DNA from: Acidobacteriota bacterium
GTDB taxonomy: Bacteria > Acidobacteriota > Terriglobia > Terriglobales > Acidobacteriaceae
Assembly: GCA_023265315.1 (NCBI GenBank)
Contig: JAHFUA010000016.1
Span: 1-32,898 of the forward strand
Direction: 5' to 3'
Length of the DNA: 32,898 bases
The notes beneath the pieces were generated by a model, which did no database searches, was not told where the DNA came from, and saw nothing but the letters and a program-made list of their open reading frames with translations. Shown here piece by piece: positions 8,852-15,824 of this stretch (its first letter is position 1; each line of letters begins with the position of its first letter). The translations under genes were made by a program, and so were the position numbers.

Positions 8852-9904
8852 TTTCCCCGCGTCTTTTAGGACTTGCTGGGCGTAGTAGTTCTCGATGCGC
8901 GCCTCGTCCCGCACCACCTCGTAATAGGCGGCTTTGAGCAACTGTTCGCGGCGGCCGCGGAGCTGCTCGCGGATGGCCTGCTGCACGCGCGGATCATTGA
9001 GTTCGCGCTGTCCGGCAGGTTCGCGGGCCAGCAGCTTCACCACCCGGTAGCCCACCACCTGCCGGCTGGCGGGGTCCATCACGGGGATCACGGTGCTGGT
9101 CTGGCCGGCCTTGAGCTTGGCAACGATCTCCCGGGCGGTGGGGTCGCTCTTGATGGCCGACTCGGGGATGAATCCCATGTCGCCGCCATTGCCCGCGGTG
9201 GAGGGATCCTCGGAGTAGTTCATGGCCACGGTGGCGAAGTCCTCGCCCGAATCCAGCCGGTTCTCCACCATCTGGATCTTCTTGCGCGCGTCGGCATCGT
9301 TCAGCGCCTTGTTCTTCAGGTTGCTGGACTCGGGATTGGGCGCGGTGGTGACCACGATCTGCGCCAGGTGATAGCGCGGCTCCACCAAGTTGAAGTCCGC
9401 CTTGTGGGCGTTGTAGTAATTGGTGATATCGGCGTCGGAGATGGTGATCTTCGAGGTGATCTCCTTGTTGATCACCTTCTCGATGGTGATGTTGCGGCGG
9501 AACTCGCGCTTCAGGTCGTCCACCGTCAGGTTGCGCTCCTTCAGCCGCTGCTCGAATTGCTCCTGGGTGTAGGGCGCCTTCACTTCGTTGACCTTGCTGT
9601 CCACCTCCTCCTCGGTGGCCAGCAGGCCGAGCTTTTCCGCGCGCTGCAGCATGATCTCGTCGTCGATGAGCTGCTTCAGGATGGCCAGGCGCAGGCTGGC
9701 CGCTTCCTCGGCGCTGGGCTGCTGCGGCGCCTGGGAAGTCTGATTGTGGTAGTACTTCTCGACATCGGCGCGCAGGATCTTCTTGCCATTGACCTTGGCC
9801 ATGGCGTCGCCGGAGCTCTCCTTGGAGCGGCACCCGGCCAGCGTCACCGCCGCGAGCAACGCGATGAGGCAGAAACCCAGCGCCCGCGAACCGTTGCGAT
9901 TCAA
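8849..9904 (-). CDS. SurA/PrsA-like parvulin peptidyl-prolyl isomerase lipoprotein
   Basis: The protein (about 351 residues) is a periplasmic folding factor. It has a lipoprotein signal (LAAVTLAGC), a SurA-N-like helical chaperone region (about 35-180), and a parvulin rotamase domain with YHLAQIVV, then DFATVAMNYSEDP, GGDMGFIPE and VIPVMDP, followed by a helical C-terminal end. The start lies among GTG at 9910, TTG at 9907 and TTG at 9904; AGGGAGG at 9912-9918 has normal spacing only to the last, hence 9904. A much longer open frame upstream, to 10510, overlaps the DsbA-like gene in another phase and is not coding. It is the last gene of the minus-strand lptD series. SurA in E. coli escorts LptD and other outer-membrane proteins, so the neighbourhood fits. 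Confidence 0.88.
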   Translation of the reverse strand: MNRNGSRALGFCLIALLAAVTLAGCRSKESSGDAMAKVNGKKILRADVEKYYHNQTSQAPQQPSAEEAASLRLAILKQLIDDEIMLQRAEKLGLLATEEEVDSKVNEVKAPYTQEQFEQRLKERNLTVDDLKREFRRNITIEKVINKEITSKITISDADITNYYNAHKADFNLVEPRYHLAQIVVTTAPNPESSNLKNKALNDADARKKIQMVENRLDSGEDFATVAMNYSEDPSTAGNGGDMGFIPESAIKSDPTAREIVAKLKAGQTSTVIPVMDPASRQVVGYRVVKLLAREPAGQRELNDPRVQQAIREQLRGRREQLLKAAYYEVVRDEARIENYYAQQVLKDAGK

Positions 9905-9969
9905 CAACACGCCTCCCTTAGAGTGAGCCGAGAAGCCGGAATGGCATCCAAGGTCACCGCGTGCAGGCA

Positions 9970-10944
9970 TCATTTGGCGGGCGCGGGAGCCGCAGCCGGA
10001 GCTACACCCGCGGCCATGGCCGGCTGTTCGGCGTTGCGCAAGGCAGCCTGAATCTCCGACCGTAGCTCGGTTTCGGTCAGGGCGCCCGACGTCTTGTCGC
10101 CGTTGATGAACAGCGTGGGCGTGGAGCTGACGCCCAGAGAGTCGGCCTCCTTCACCGAGGCGTTGAGCAGCGTATCGGGCTGCGACTTCAGGCAGGACTG
10201 CAAAATGTTTCCATCCAGCTTGTGCTTCCTGCCGGCATCCAAAGCGGCATTGTCCAGCCGGCTGAAGGATGCGTTGAGGTCGCGGTTCGGCCCGCTGATG
10301 TCCCGCTGATTGGCGTGCACATAATCCGAGAAATCCCAGAAGGCATCGTTGCTTTGCTCCGCCAGGCAGTTGGAGTCGATGGCGGCGCGCCTGGCCCAGG
10401 GATGGATCTCGAACAGGGGAAAGTCCTTGAAGATGATGCGCACCCGGTCGGCGTATTCCTTCATGCTGTCGGCAAACAGCGTCCGGTACATGTCGGCGCA
10501 ATACGGACACTGGAAATCGTCATAGACGACGATGGTGACCTGGGGCGAAGCCGCGCCCCGCCAGGGCCGGCCCGTGACGTTGATCTTCTTCATCAGCTCG
10601 GCCCGCTCGCGACGCGTGGCGGCGTTCTGCAGCAGAGTTTTGGCGTAGGCTTCGGGGGTGATGTCGATGTTGGTAAGACGCAGCAGCTTCTTGCCGTCCT
10701 TGGAGAGCAGGAAATCATGGGTGGTCTTCTGCCCTCCGCCCTCGAAGGTGATGGGCAGAGTGTCATAACCAGTGAATTCGCTGGGTTTGGGCGCGCCGAC
10801 CGTGACGGTGACGGCGTCAGGCACCTTGAAATGAGCGCGTACCTGGCGTTCGATGCGCTGGTTCGTCTCCGGAGAAAGCGATTGGGCCGAACATCCCAGA
10901 CAGAACACCGCTACCAGCCACACCGGGCGCTTGAAAAAATCCAC
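9970..10944 (-). CDS. DsbA-like thioredoxin-fold oxidoreductase, exported
   Basis: A 324-residue exported thiol-disulfide protein. The N-terminus (about 7-18, VWLVAVFCLGC) is a signal sequence with a possible lipobox. Residues 20-120 form an extra domain that I do not recognise; 130-300 are the DsbA-type thioredoxin fold with the active site FQCPYC (cysteines 146 and 149) and the cis-proline region VSSTPTLFINGD. An Ala/Pro tail closes the protein. The GTG at 10944 is chosen because CAGGTGG lies just upstream; the alternative TTG at 10971 has no ribosome-binding site. It lies between larE and the SurA-like gene. Oxidation or reduction of cysteine-containing envelope proteins, possibly LptD, is the likely role; direction of electron flow is not known. 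Confidence 0.9.
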   Translation of the reverse strand: MDFFKRPVWLVAVFCLGCSAQSLSPETNQRIERQVRAHFKVPDAVTVTVGAPKPSEFTGYDTLPITFEGGGQKTTHDFLLSKDGKKLLRLTNIDITPEAYAKTLLQNAATRRERAELMKKINVTGRPWRGAASPQVTIVVYDDFQCPYCADMYRTLFADSMKEYADRVRIIFKDFPLFEIHPWARRAAIDSNCLAEQSNDAFWDFSDYVHANQRDISGPNRDLNASFSRLDNAALDAGRKHKLDGNILQSCLKSQPDTLLNASVKEADSLGVSSTPTLFINGDKTSGALTETELRSEIQAALRNAEQPAMAAGVAPAAAPAPAK

Positions 10945-11012
10945 GAACACCACCTGAGCAATGGGAATCAACTAAACATTATCTCACAGCGGAGCGGCGG
11001 AAGAATTGCGCC

Positions 11013-11040
11013 ATTGAGTCATTGAGCCATGGAGTCATTG
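11013..11040. repeat. GAGTCATTG word repeat at the larE 3' end
   Basis: Three copies of the word (ATTGAGTCATTGAGCCATGG then AGTCATTG) in a row. It covers the last codons and stop of larE (minus strand), so the tail DSMAQ of LarE is translated from the repeat. Unlike the three other copies in the window, there is no inverted second arm here. Confidence 0.8.
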
Positions 11041-11861
11041 GTGCGAAGGGAGGCCAGCGGCAGCACGGCGTTCATCGAGCCCGAGCGGAAGCCCTCCAGG
11101 TCGAGAGTGACATAGGTGAAGCCAAGCGCCTTGAAGATGCGGGCGAACTCGGCGGCCATGGCCGGGGTCAAGGCGCGCGGCATCTCCTCTGGCGCGATCT
11201 CCAGGCGAACGATCTCGCCATGATGCCGGACGCGAAACTGGCGGAATCCGAGGGCGCGCAGGGCATCTTCTCCCTGCTCGACCACCGCCAGCACCTCGGG
11301 AGTAACCGCGCGCCCATACTCCACGCGTGACGAAAGGCACGCCGACGCCGGCTTGTCCCACACTCGCAAGCCGGCGGCGCGCGCCAGTTCGCGGACCTCG
11401 GCTTTGGTCAACCCCGCTTCAAGAAGCGGGGCCGCAACTCCGTGGCAACGGGCCGCCTCCTGCCCGGGACGGAAGTCGCCCTGGTCGTCGAGGTTGACGC
11501 CATACGCGACCGCGCCAAACCCCCGCGAAGCGCGGATCTGCTCCATCACCGTGAACAGCTCGTCCTTACAGTAAAAGCAGCGCGCCGCGTCGTTGCGCAC
11601 GTATTCCGGGCGCTCGAATTCGGCGGTCTCAATGACTTCCAGCGGAATGTGCTGCTCCTGGGCGAATGCGAGCGCGTCGTTGAAGTGGCTGCGGGCCAGA
11701 GAAGGGGAATCAGCCAGGACCGCCAGCACGGCGTCGCCCAGCGCCTGGTGCGCGGCCCAGGCGAGAAAGGCGGAGTCCACTCCGCCGGAATAGGCCACCA
11801 GCAGCCGCCCCAGCGAGCGCAGATGTGCGTCCAGTGCTGCGCGTTTGGCGCATAGATCCAC
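11019..11861 (-). CDS. larE: LarE-like ATP-dependent sacrificial sulfur transferase
   Basis: LarE gives sulfur atoms to a pyridinium dinucleotide during synthesis of the nickel-pincer cofactor of lactate racemase and relatives. The 280-residue protein has the PP-loop SGGVDS (25-30) that binds ATP, CFYCKDELF (95-103), and PASACLSSRVEYG (171-183) with cysteine 175 where the sacrificial cysteine of Lactobacillus LarE (Cys176) lies. Length fits the family (about 270-280). The GTG at 11861 has AAGG upstream. The last residues come from a GAGTCATTG repeat. No larB, larC or larA is in the window, so it stands alone between lptD and a DsbA-like gene. A different PP-loop sulfur transferase function cannot be excluded. 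Confidence 0.9.
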   Translation of the reverse strand: MDLCAKRAALDAHLRSLGRLLVAYSGGVDSAFLAWAAHQALGDAVLAVLADSPSLARSHFNDALAFAQEQHIPLEVIETAEFERPEYVRNDAARCFYCKDELFTVMEQIRASRGFGAVAYGVNLDDQGDFRPGQEAARCHGVAAPLLEAGLTKAEVRELARAAGLRVWDKPASACLSSRVEYGRAVTPEVLAVVEQGEDALRALGFRQFRVRHHGEIVRLEIAPEEMPRALTPAMAAEFARIFKALGFTYVTLDLEGFRSGSMNAVLPLASLRTNDSMAQ

Positions 11862-11873
11862 GGCCTTATGGTA

Positions 11874-11944
11874 GCACTCGGCACTCAGCAGTCAGCATTC
11901 AGCAAAATACATCTGGCTGAGTGCCGAGTGCCGACTGCTCCTCA
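11874..11944. repeat. CACTCGGCACTCAGC inverted repeat between lptD and larE
   Basis: Perfect 16-base inverted arms GCACTCGGCACTCAGC (11874-11889) and its complement (11916-11931) enclose a 26-base loop made of further copies of the same words (AGTCAGCATTCAGC). It fills the whole gap between lptD and larE and touches the lptD stop. The words recur at 30867-30889. A long RNA hairpin here may separate or tune expression of the two genes. Confidence 0.85.
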
Positions 11945-14347
11945 GTAAATCCGTTCCTGCCGTTTCAGGTTGCCGAAAGTGGCGATGTTAGCGAGAGTGA
12001 AAGCAAAGCGGAATTGATTTTCGTTGCGGACCGAGCCCAGGGCGTAGCGGCGGTACTCGAAGCTGATGCCGCAGCAATCCCAGTTGTAGCTGGTCTGGAA
12101 GGCGGCATACTGCAGGAAGCGGAGGTCGGTGTCGAAGCCGACGTTGGCGGCGGCGTTGACGCCGCGCTTGCTGAGGTTGCCGTAGCCGATCAGCACGCGG
12201 AACTGGTTGAAGCGGTCGGGCCCGGGGATCGGGTTGGAGACGAAGATCTCGCCGGGAGCGCGAAAGTAGGTGTGGGTGCCGCCGACAAAAAAGTTTCCCA
12301 GACGGTAATTGGTAAACACGGTGCTGGCGTTGATGCGGCCTTGCACGGTGTCGTAGTCGAGCTGCCACCCAAACTCGGTCTGGCCGGTGGGATGCACCAG
12401 GAGGCGAGAGACGATGGGGGTGAAATGCCGGGGCGAGGTGAGAAAGGCGATGCCGGTGAACTGGTCGGTAGTGGTGAACACGTTGCGTTTGCCGTCCACC
12501 ACGGCTCCGCCGAAATCGGGATCGAAGAAGTATTTCTGCTTCAGCTCCCAGGACAGCAGCTCGCGGGCGCCTGCGGTGGGGCACGAATCGCCGGTGTCGC
12601 CGGCGGGGCCGGCGCCGGGTGTAGCTACGGCCGCGGATCCTGCGGCGGGCGCTGGTTCGCGGCAGCCAGGCTTGCCCGCCGGCTTGATGTAGAGGCGCTG
12701 CACGACCGCGTACTCCAGCTCGTTGGTGTCGGAGAGGATGTCGCGGGAATCGAAGCGGATGATGTCGGCGAAGTTATCCACGCCGGTGACGTAGCGGTAC
12801 ACCAGGCGCGGTTCGATGGCGTGCTTGAGCTTGTGTCCGAAGACCGGGCGATCGAAGATGCGGACCAGCGAGGGCGGCCGCAGCTCGAACGAAGCTTCTG
12901 CGGCGTTGCGATTGATGTCCTGCTCTACCGGGACGCCCAGGCCGCCGTTGGGCAGCAGGCGCTGGGTGTAGTAGGTCTCGCGCACGCCGATCTCGGGGCG
13001 CAGCGTCCAGCCCGCGAGCAGAAGCGGCAAAGAGAGGCGCGGGTGCACGTCGAAGCGCCCCACCAGATCGTTGGTTCGCAAGCCCGGCTCCTTGCGGGAA
13101 ACGCCTTCCGCCGCGCTCTCGAACGACCAGTACACCGGCGTGCGGCTAATTCGCCGGTCGACGCTCGAGACCTCGAAGCCGGGAACGTGAAGGATGGTGA
13201 CCACGTCCCCAGGCGTCGTGCTCTGAAAGTTCTGATAGCGGCCCGCCAGGAAGTTGAAGCCGAATCCATCCAGGCTCTTGGAAAGGAAGGCTACGGATTT
13301 GACCTCGGAATCCACGGCGTGGGTAAAGGTCTCGCCGAAGGCCAGGCGAAAGACGAAGGAGCTGAGGTAATCGGCGGAGAGCACGCCACGGAAGCCGTGC
13401 GGGAACTTGGCTTCGCCGTCGAGGCCGACTTCCTCGCCGCCCTGGTCCACGTGGTCGGGGCCAAAGCCGCGGTCGAGCACGCCGAAGTAGCGGGCGCTGA
13501 GGTAGGCATCGTCGCTGGGCCGGAAGCGCCAGACGCCGTGCTGGGCCCAGCCGCGTTGGGAGAAATATTCGGCGCCGAGGGTCGCGTCCATGCTGCGATT
13601 GATCGCCCAGTAGAAGGCATCGCCCAGGATGAGACCTTTGCGCGAGGACGTCCCCAGGTTGGGCAGCAGAAACCCGCTCTGGCGGCCGAGCTGCTCGACC
13701 GGATGGTCGGCGTAGGGGAGGTAGAACACCGGCACCTTCTCGATGCGGAAGGTGGAGTGGTAGGCACGGGCTTTGCCGCCCAGGTCCACCACGATGCGCT
13801 CGGCGTTGAGTGTCCACTTGGGGCGGGGCAGTTCGCAGGAGGTCACCATGCCGTGATGCACCACGTAAGTCTCGGGCCCGGTCTTCTCCACCATCTGTCC
13901 GGTGAAGGTGAAGGGATTGCTGGAGGTCAGGATGACGTTGCGGCCCTGGAAACGCACGCCGCTGGTCCCGACCACATCGTAGAACTTGCCAGTCTGGGTG
14001 CGCACGTTGTACTGGCCACGGGAGGCGACGATGTGCTCGTCGTGCGGTCCGCCGTCGAGCGCCAAGTGTCCGCTGGCGGCCACCTCGCCGGTGGAAGCGT
14101 CGTAGGTGGCCTCGTCTCCGCGCAGCACCAGATTGCGGAAGTCGATCTCCACCTCTCCGCGGAGCTTGTAAACGTCGCCCGATTTTTCCTGCTCCAGGGC
14201 CTTGATGATGACTTCTTCGCCGTGACCCGCCGGCGCGGTGGAGGCGGGCTGCGTGGCCGGAAGCAACTGGCTAGTAACTACAAAAGGCGCCAGAACCAGA
14301 TGACAAACGAGTGCAGCCGTGATACCTAATCGGTTGCGGCGGAACAT
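11942..14347 (-). CDS. lptD: LPS-assembly protein LptD (OstA)
   Basis: LptD is the outer-membrane barrel that places lipopolysaccharide on the cell surface. The 801-residue protein has a signal peptide (about 1-27), an OstA-like beta-jellyroll domain (about 45-190: VYKLRGEVEIDFRNLVLRGD, then NPFTFTG) and a long C-terminal beta-barrel. Cysteines occur at 171 (VTSCELPRPKW), as a pair at 758-759 (WDCCGISFEYRRY) and twice in a loop near 565-600. This recalls E. coli LptD, where Cys173 and the Cys724-Cys725 pair form the disulfides needed for function. The ATG at 14347 gives a proper signal peptide. It heads a minus-strand set with larE, a DsbA-like and a SurA-like gene, the last two being the known types of helper for LptD folding. 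Confidence 0.94.
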   Translation of the reverse strand: MFRRNRLGITAALVCHLVLAPFVVTSQLLPATQPASTAPAGHGEEVIIKALEQEKSGDVYKLRGEVEIDFRNLVLRGDEATYDASTGEVAASGHLALDGGPHDEHIVASRGQYNVRTQTGKFYDVVGTSGVRFQGRNVILTSSNPFTFTGQMVEKTGPETYVVHHGMVTSCELPRPKWTLNAERIVVDLGGKARAYHSTFRIEKVPVFYLPYADHPVEQLGRQSGFLLPNLGTSSRKGLILGDAFYWAINRSMDATLGAEYFSQRGWAQHGVWRFRPSDDAYLSARYFGVLDRGFGPDHVDQGGEEVGLDGEAKFPHGFRGVLSADYLSSFVFRLAFGETFTHAVDSEVKSVAFLSKSLDGFGFNFLAGRYQNFQSTTPGDVVTILHVPGFEVSSVDRRISRTPVYWSFESAAEGVSRKEPGLRTNDLVGRFDVHPRLSLPLLLAGWTLRPEIGVRETYYTQRLLPNGGLGVPVEQDINRNAAEASFELRPPSLVRIFDRPVFGHKLKHAIEPRLVYRYVTGVDNFADIIRFDSRDILSDTNELEYAVVQRLYIKPAGKPGCREPAPAAGSAAVATPGAGPAGDTGDSCPTAGARELLSWELKQKYFFDPDFGGAVVDGKRNVFTTTDQFTGIAFLTSPRHFTPIVSRLLVHPTGQTEFGWQLDYDTVQGRINASTVFTNYRLGNFFVGGTHTYFRAPGEIFVSNPIPGPDRFNQFRVLIGYGNLSKRGVNAAANVGFDTDLRFLQYAAFQTSYNWDCCGISFEYRRYALGSVRNENQFRFAFTLANIATFGNLKRQERIY

Positions 14348-14430
14348 GGGAGAGGCTCGAACTTAGCATGCGAGCCGCTCCCCACGCAATGCGTGTTCCG
14401 GCGCGGCTCTGGCCGACTCACAACCCGTTC
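14348..14430. promoter_or_regulatory. Divergent promoter region of lptD and the RDD gene
   Basis: This 83-base gap separates two genes read outwards and must hold the lptD promoter. On the minus strand TTGCGT and TAAGTT are spaced by 18 bases, a weak sigma-70-like pair; nothing stronger is seen. The gap exists only if the RDD gene starts at 14431 and not at 14368. Confidence 0.35.
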
Positions 14431-15387
14431 ATGGCCTGTCCGATCTGCGGTGAGCGGTGCACCTGTGCGCCGGAGCGCGGCGCCTCGATTGGCGCTACCC
14501 TCCTCGATCCCCAACCTGCCAGCGGCCGGAGCGAGAGCGGGCTGGCGCAGCCGTCGCTCTATGCGCCGGGCGAAATGTGGCGGCAGGAGGTGGCCTCGCG
14601 TGTGGACGCATTCTGCGCGCGGCGGGGCCGCAAACGCGCGCCGCGGACATCCTCGCTCAGCCTTGACTTCGAGCGCGCCGCCCGCGCCACCGCAGCGGCC
14701 CACTATGCCATCCCGGAGCCGCAGCTCGATCCCGCGCCGGAGAGCTCCCAAGAGCCCGAGGCCAGCAACCTCATCGAATTCCCACGGCTGCCGGAGCCGC
14801 CGTCTCCTTGCCTGGAGCCGATTCCTTACGTCGAGGAATTGGCCGAGCCCATCATCGAAAAGCCGCGCATCCTGGATGCGGAAGAGCCCTCGGGGCTGTT
14901 GTTCGGTGGCGAGGGCCGGCCCGCCATCACGCTGGAATCCACTTCCGAGCCCGACCCCGGAGACGATGCCGGCCCAGTCGGGGAGAGCGCGTCGCTGGCG
15001 CGCAGGATCTTCGCGGCGACCCTGGATGGCTTGCTGCTCGCCATCGCCACGGCAGTGTTCGCGGTAATCTTCCTGCACATGGCAGGCACGCTGCCGCGCT
15101 CGCGCACGGCGCTCCTGCTGGCGGCGGCGCTGCCGGTGCTTTTATGGGCGATGTACCAATACCTTTTCCTGGTGCACGCGGCGGCCACACCCGGCATGCG
15201 GGTGGCGGGGCTGCGCCTCCGTACCTTCGACAACCAGCCGGCGCGGCGCAGCCTGCGCCGCTGGCGTGCCATCGCCATGGTGGTCTCCGGTATGGCCCTG
15301 GGCCTGGGATTCCTCTGGGCGTCGGTCGACGAGTACGGCCTCTGCTGGCATGACCGCATCACCCGAACTGTCCTGCGCCGCGGTTAG
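14431..15387 (+). CDS. RDD-family membrane protein with N-terminal cysteine motif
   Basis: About 318 residues. The C-terminal 130 residues are an RDD domain: ARRIFAATLDGLL (the conserved Arg and Asp), hydrophobic segments at about bases 15030-15080 and 15110-15175, a third near 15270-15320, and HDRITRTVLRR at the end. Before it lies a long polar stretch, rich in Pro/Glu/Arg (about 170 residues), with no recognised fold. The N-terminus MACPICGERCTC holds four cysteines that may form a small zinc-binding knuckle. The ATG at 14431 is preferred to 14368 because it begins at this motif and leaves space for the lptD promoter; neither start has a clear ribosome-binding site. RDD proteins include transporters and Na+/H+ antiporters, but most have unknown function. 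Confidence 0.8.
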   Translation: MACPICGERCTCAPERGASIGATLLDPQPASGRSESGLAQPSLYAPGEMWRQEVASRVDAFCARRGRKRAPRTSSLSLDFERAARATAAAHYAIPEPQLDPAPESSQEPEASNLIEFPRLPEPPSPCLEPIPYVEELAEPIIEKPRILDAEEPSGLLFGGEGRPAITLESTSEPDPGDDAGPVGESASLARRIFAATLDGLLLAIATAVFAVIFLHMAGTLPRSRTALLLAAALPVLLWAMYQYLFLVHAAATPGMRVAGLRLRTFDNQPARRSLRRWRAIAMVVSGMALGLGFLWASVDEYGLCWHDRITRTVLRRG

Positions 15388-15494
15388 CGCCCATCGGTTT
15401 TTTCATCGCAAATTCACCCTCGAATCCCTGCAACCTACATCCAAATCGGTATCCCGGTTCTCATCCACAGTCTTAGTGCACCCAAGGAGGAATC
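15388..15494. other. Gap upstream of the mgsA remnant
   Basis: No gene and no clear promoter; a GGTTTTTT run follows the RDD stop, and the right end carries the strong ribosome-binding site AAGGAGGAATC of the mgsA remnant. Confidence 0.4.
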
Positions 15495-15824
15495 ATGAAC
15501 TACAAGATCGTCCCTATGGCAGCGCGCAAGAAGATCGCGCTGGTGGCACACGACAACAAGAAGCAGGACCTGTTCGACTGGGCAAAGTTCAACCGTGACC
15601 TGCTGGACGAGCACGTGCTTTACGCCACCGGAACCACGGGCAGCGTGCTGGAGCAGGAGTTCGATCTGCGTATCCACAAGCTGGAGAGCGGCCCGCTGGG
15701 CGGCGACCAGCAGATTGGCGCCAGGATCTGCACGGATTGTCACGCAACAGGTTCTTGCCCATTGCAGATCCGTGCCAATCCGTGGCGTTTTTCCATCAGA
15801 GGTGCGGTACGCGCCGCTCTTTGA
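15495..15824 (+). pseudogene. mgsA: Methylglyoxal synthase, truncated after residue 77
   Basis: Intact methylglyoxal synthase (about 130-155 residues) converts dihydroxyacetone phosphate to methylglyoxal. The first 77 codons are clearly mgs[36 protein letters not shown] and [15 protein letters not shown], including the His-Asp of AHD and the catalytic aspartate of GGDQQ. At about 15725 homology stops and the frame runs on for 32 codons through a dispersed hairpin repeat and into the 3' end of the opposing permease gene. The second half of the enzyme, with the family's conserved FFWDPL and PHDPDVKALLR regions and its further catalytic residues, is not found downstream. The start and ribosome-binding site (AAGGAGG) are perfect, so the damage seems recent or a short product is kept. 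Almost surely inactive as an enzyme. Confidence 0.88.
15725..15795. repeat. AATCCGTGGCGTTTTT hairpin repeat at the mgsA breakpoint
   Basis: Inverted arms CACGGATTGTCACG (15731-15744) and CGTGCCAATCCGTG (15771-15784) are followed by GCGTTTTTCC. The arm and tail match the hairpin at 8801-8851 (AATCCGTG then GCGTTTTT). It begins exactly where mgsA homology ends and stops where the permease gene ends, so it could serve as terminator for both convergent frames. Confidence 0.75.

Noticed and set aside
9905-10510. N-terminal extension of the SurA-like protein upstream to 10510
   Set aside because: It overlaps the DsbA-like gene in another phase and is not protein-like. A lipoprotein signal begins near 9904 with a ribosome-binding site in front.
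11921-14329. An 802-codon open frame on the plus strand across lptD
   Set aside because: It mirrors lptD. The protein is a low-diversity Val/Gly/Ala/Glu mix with no domain, while the minus strand gives a full LptD with signal peptide and family cysteines.
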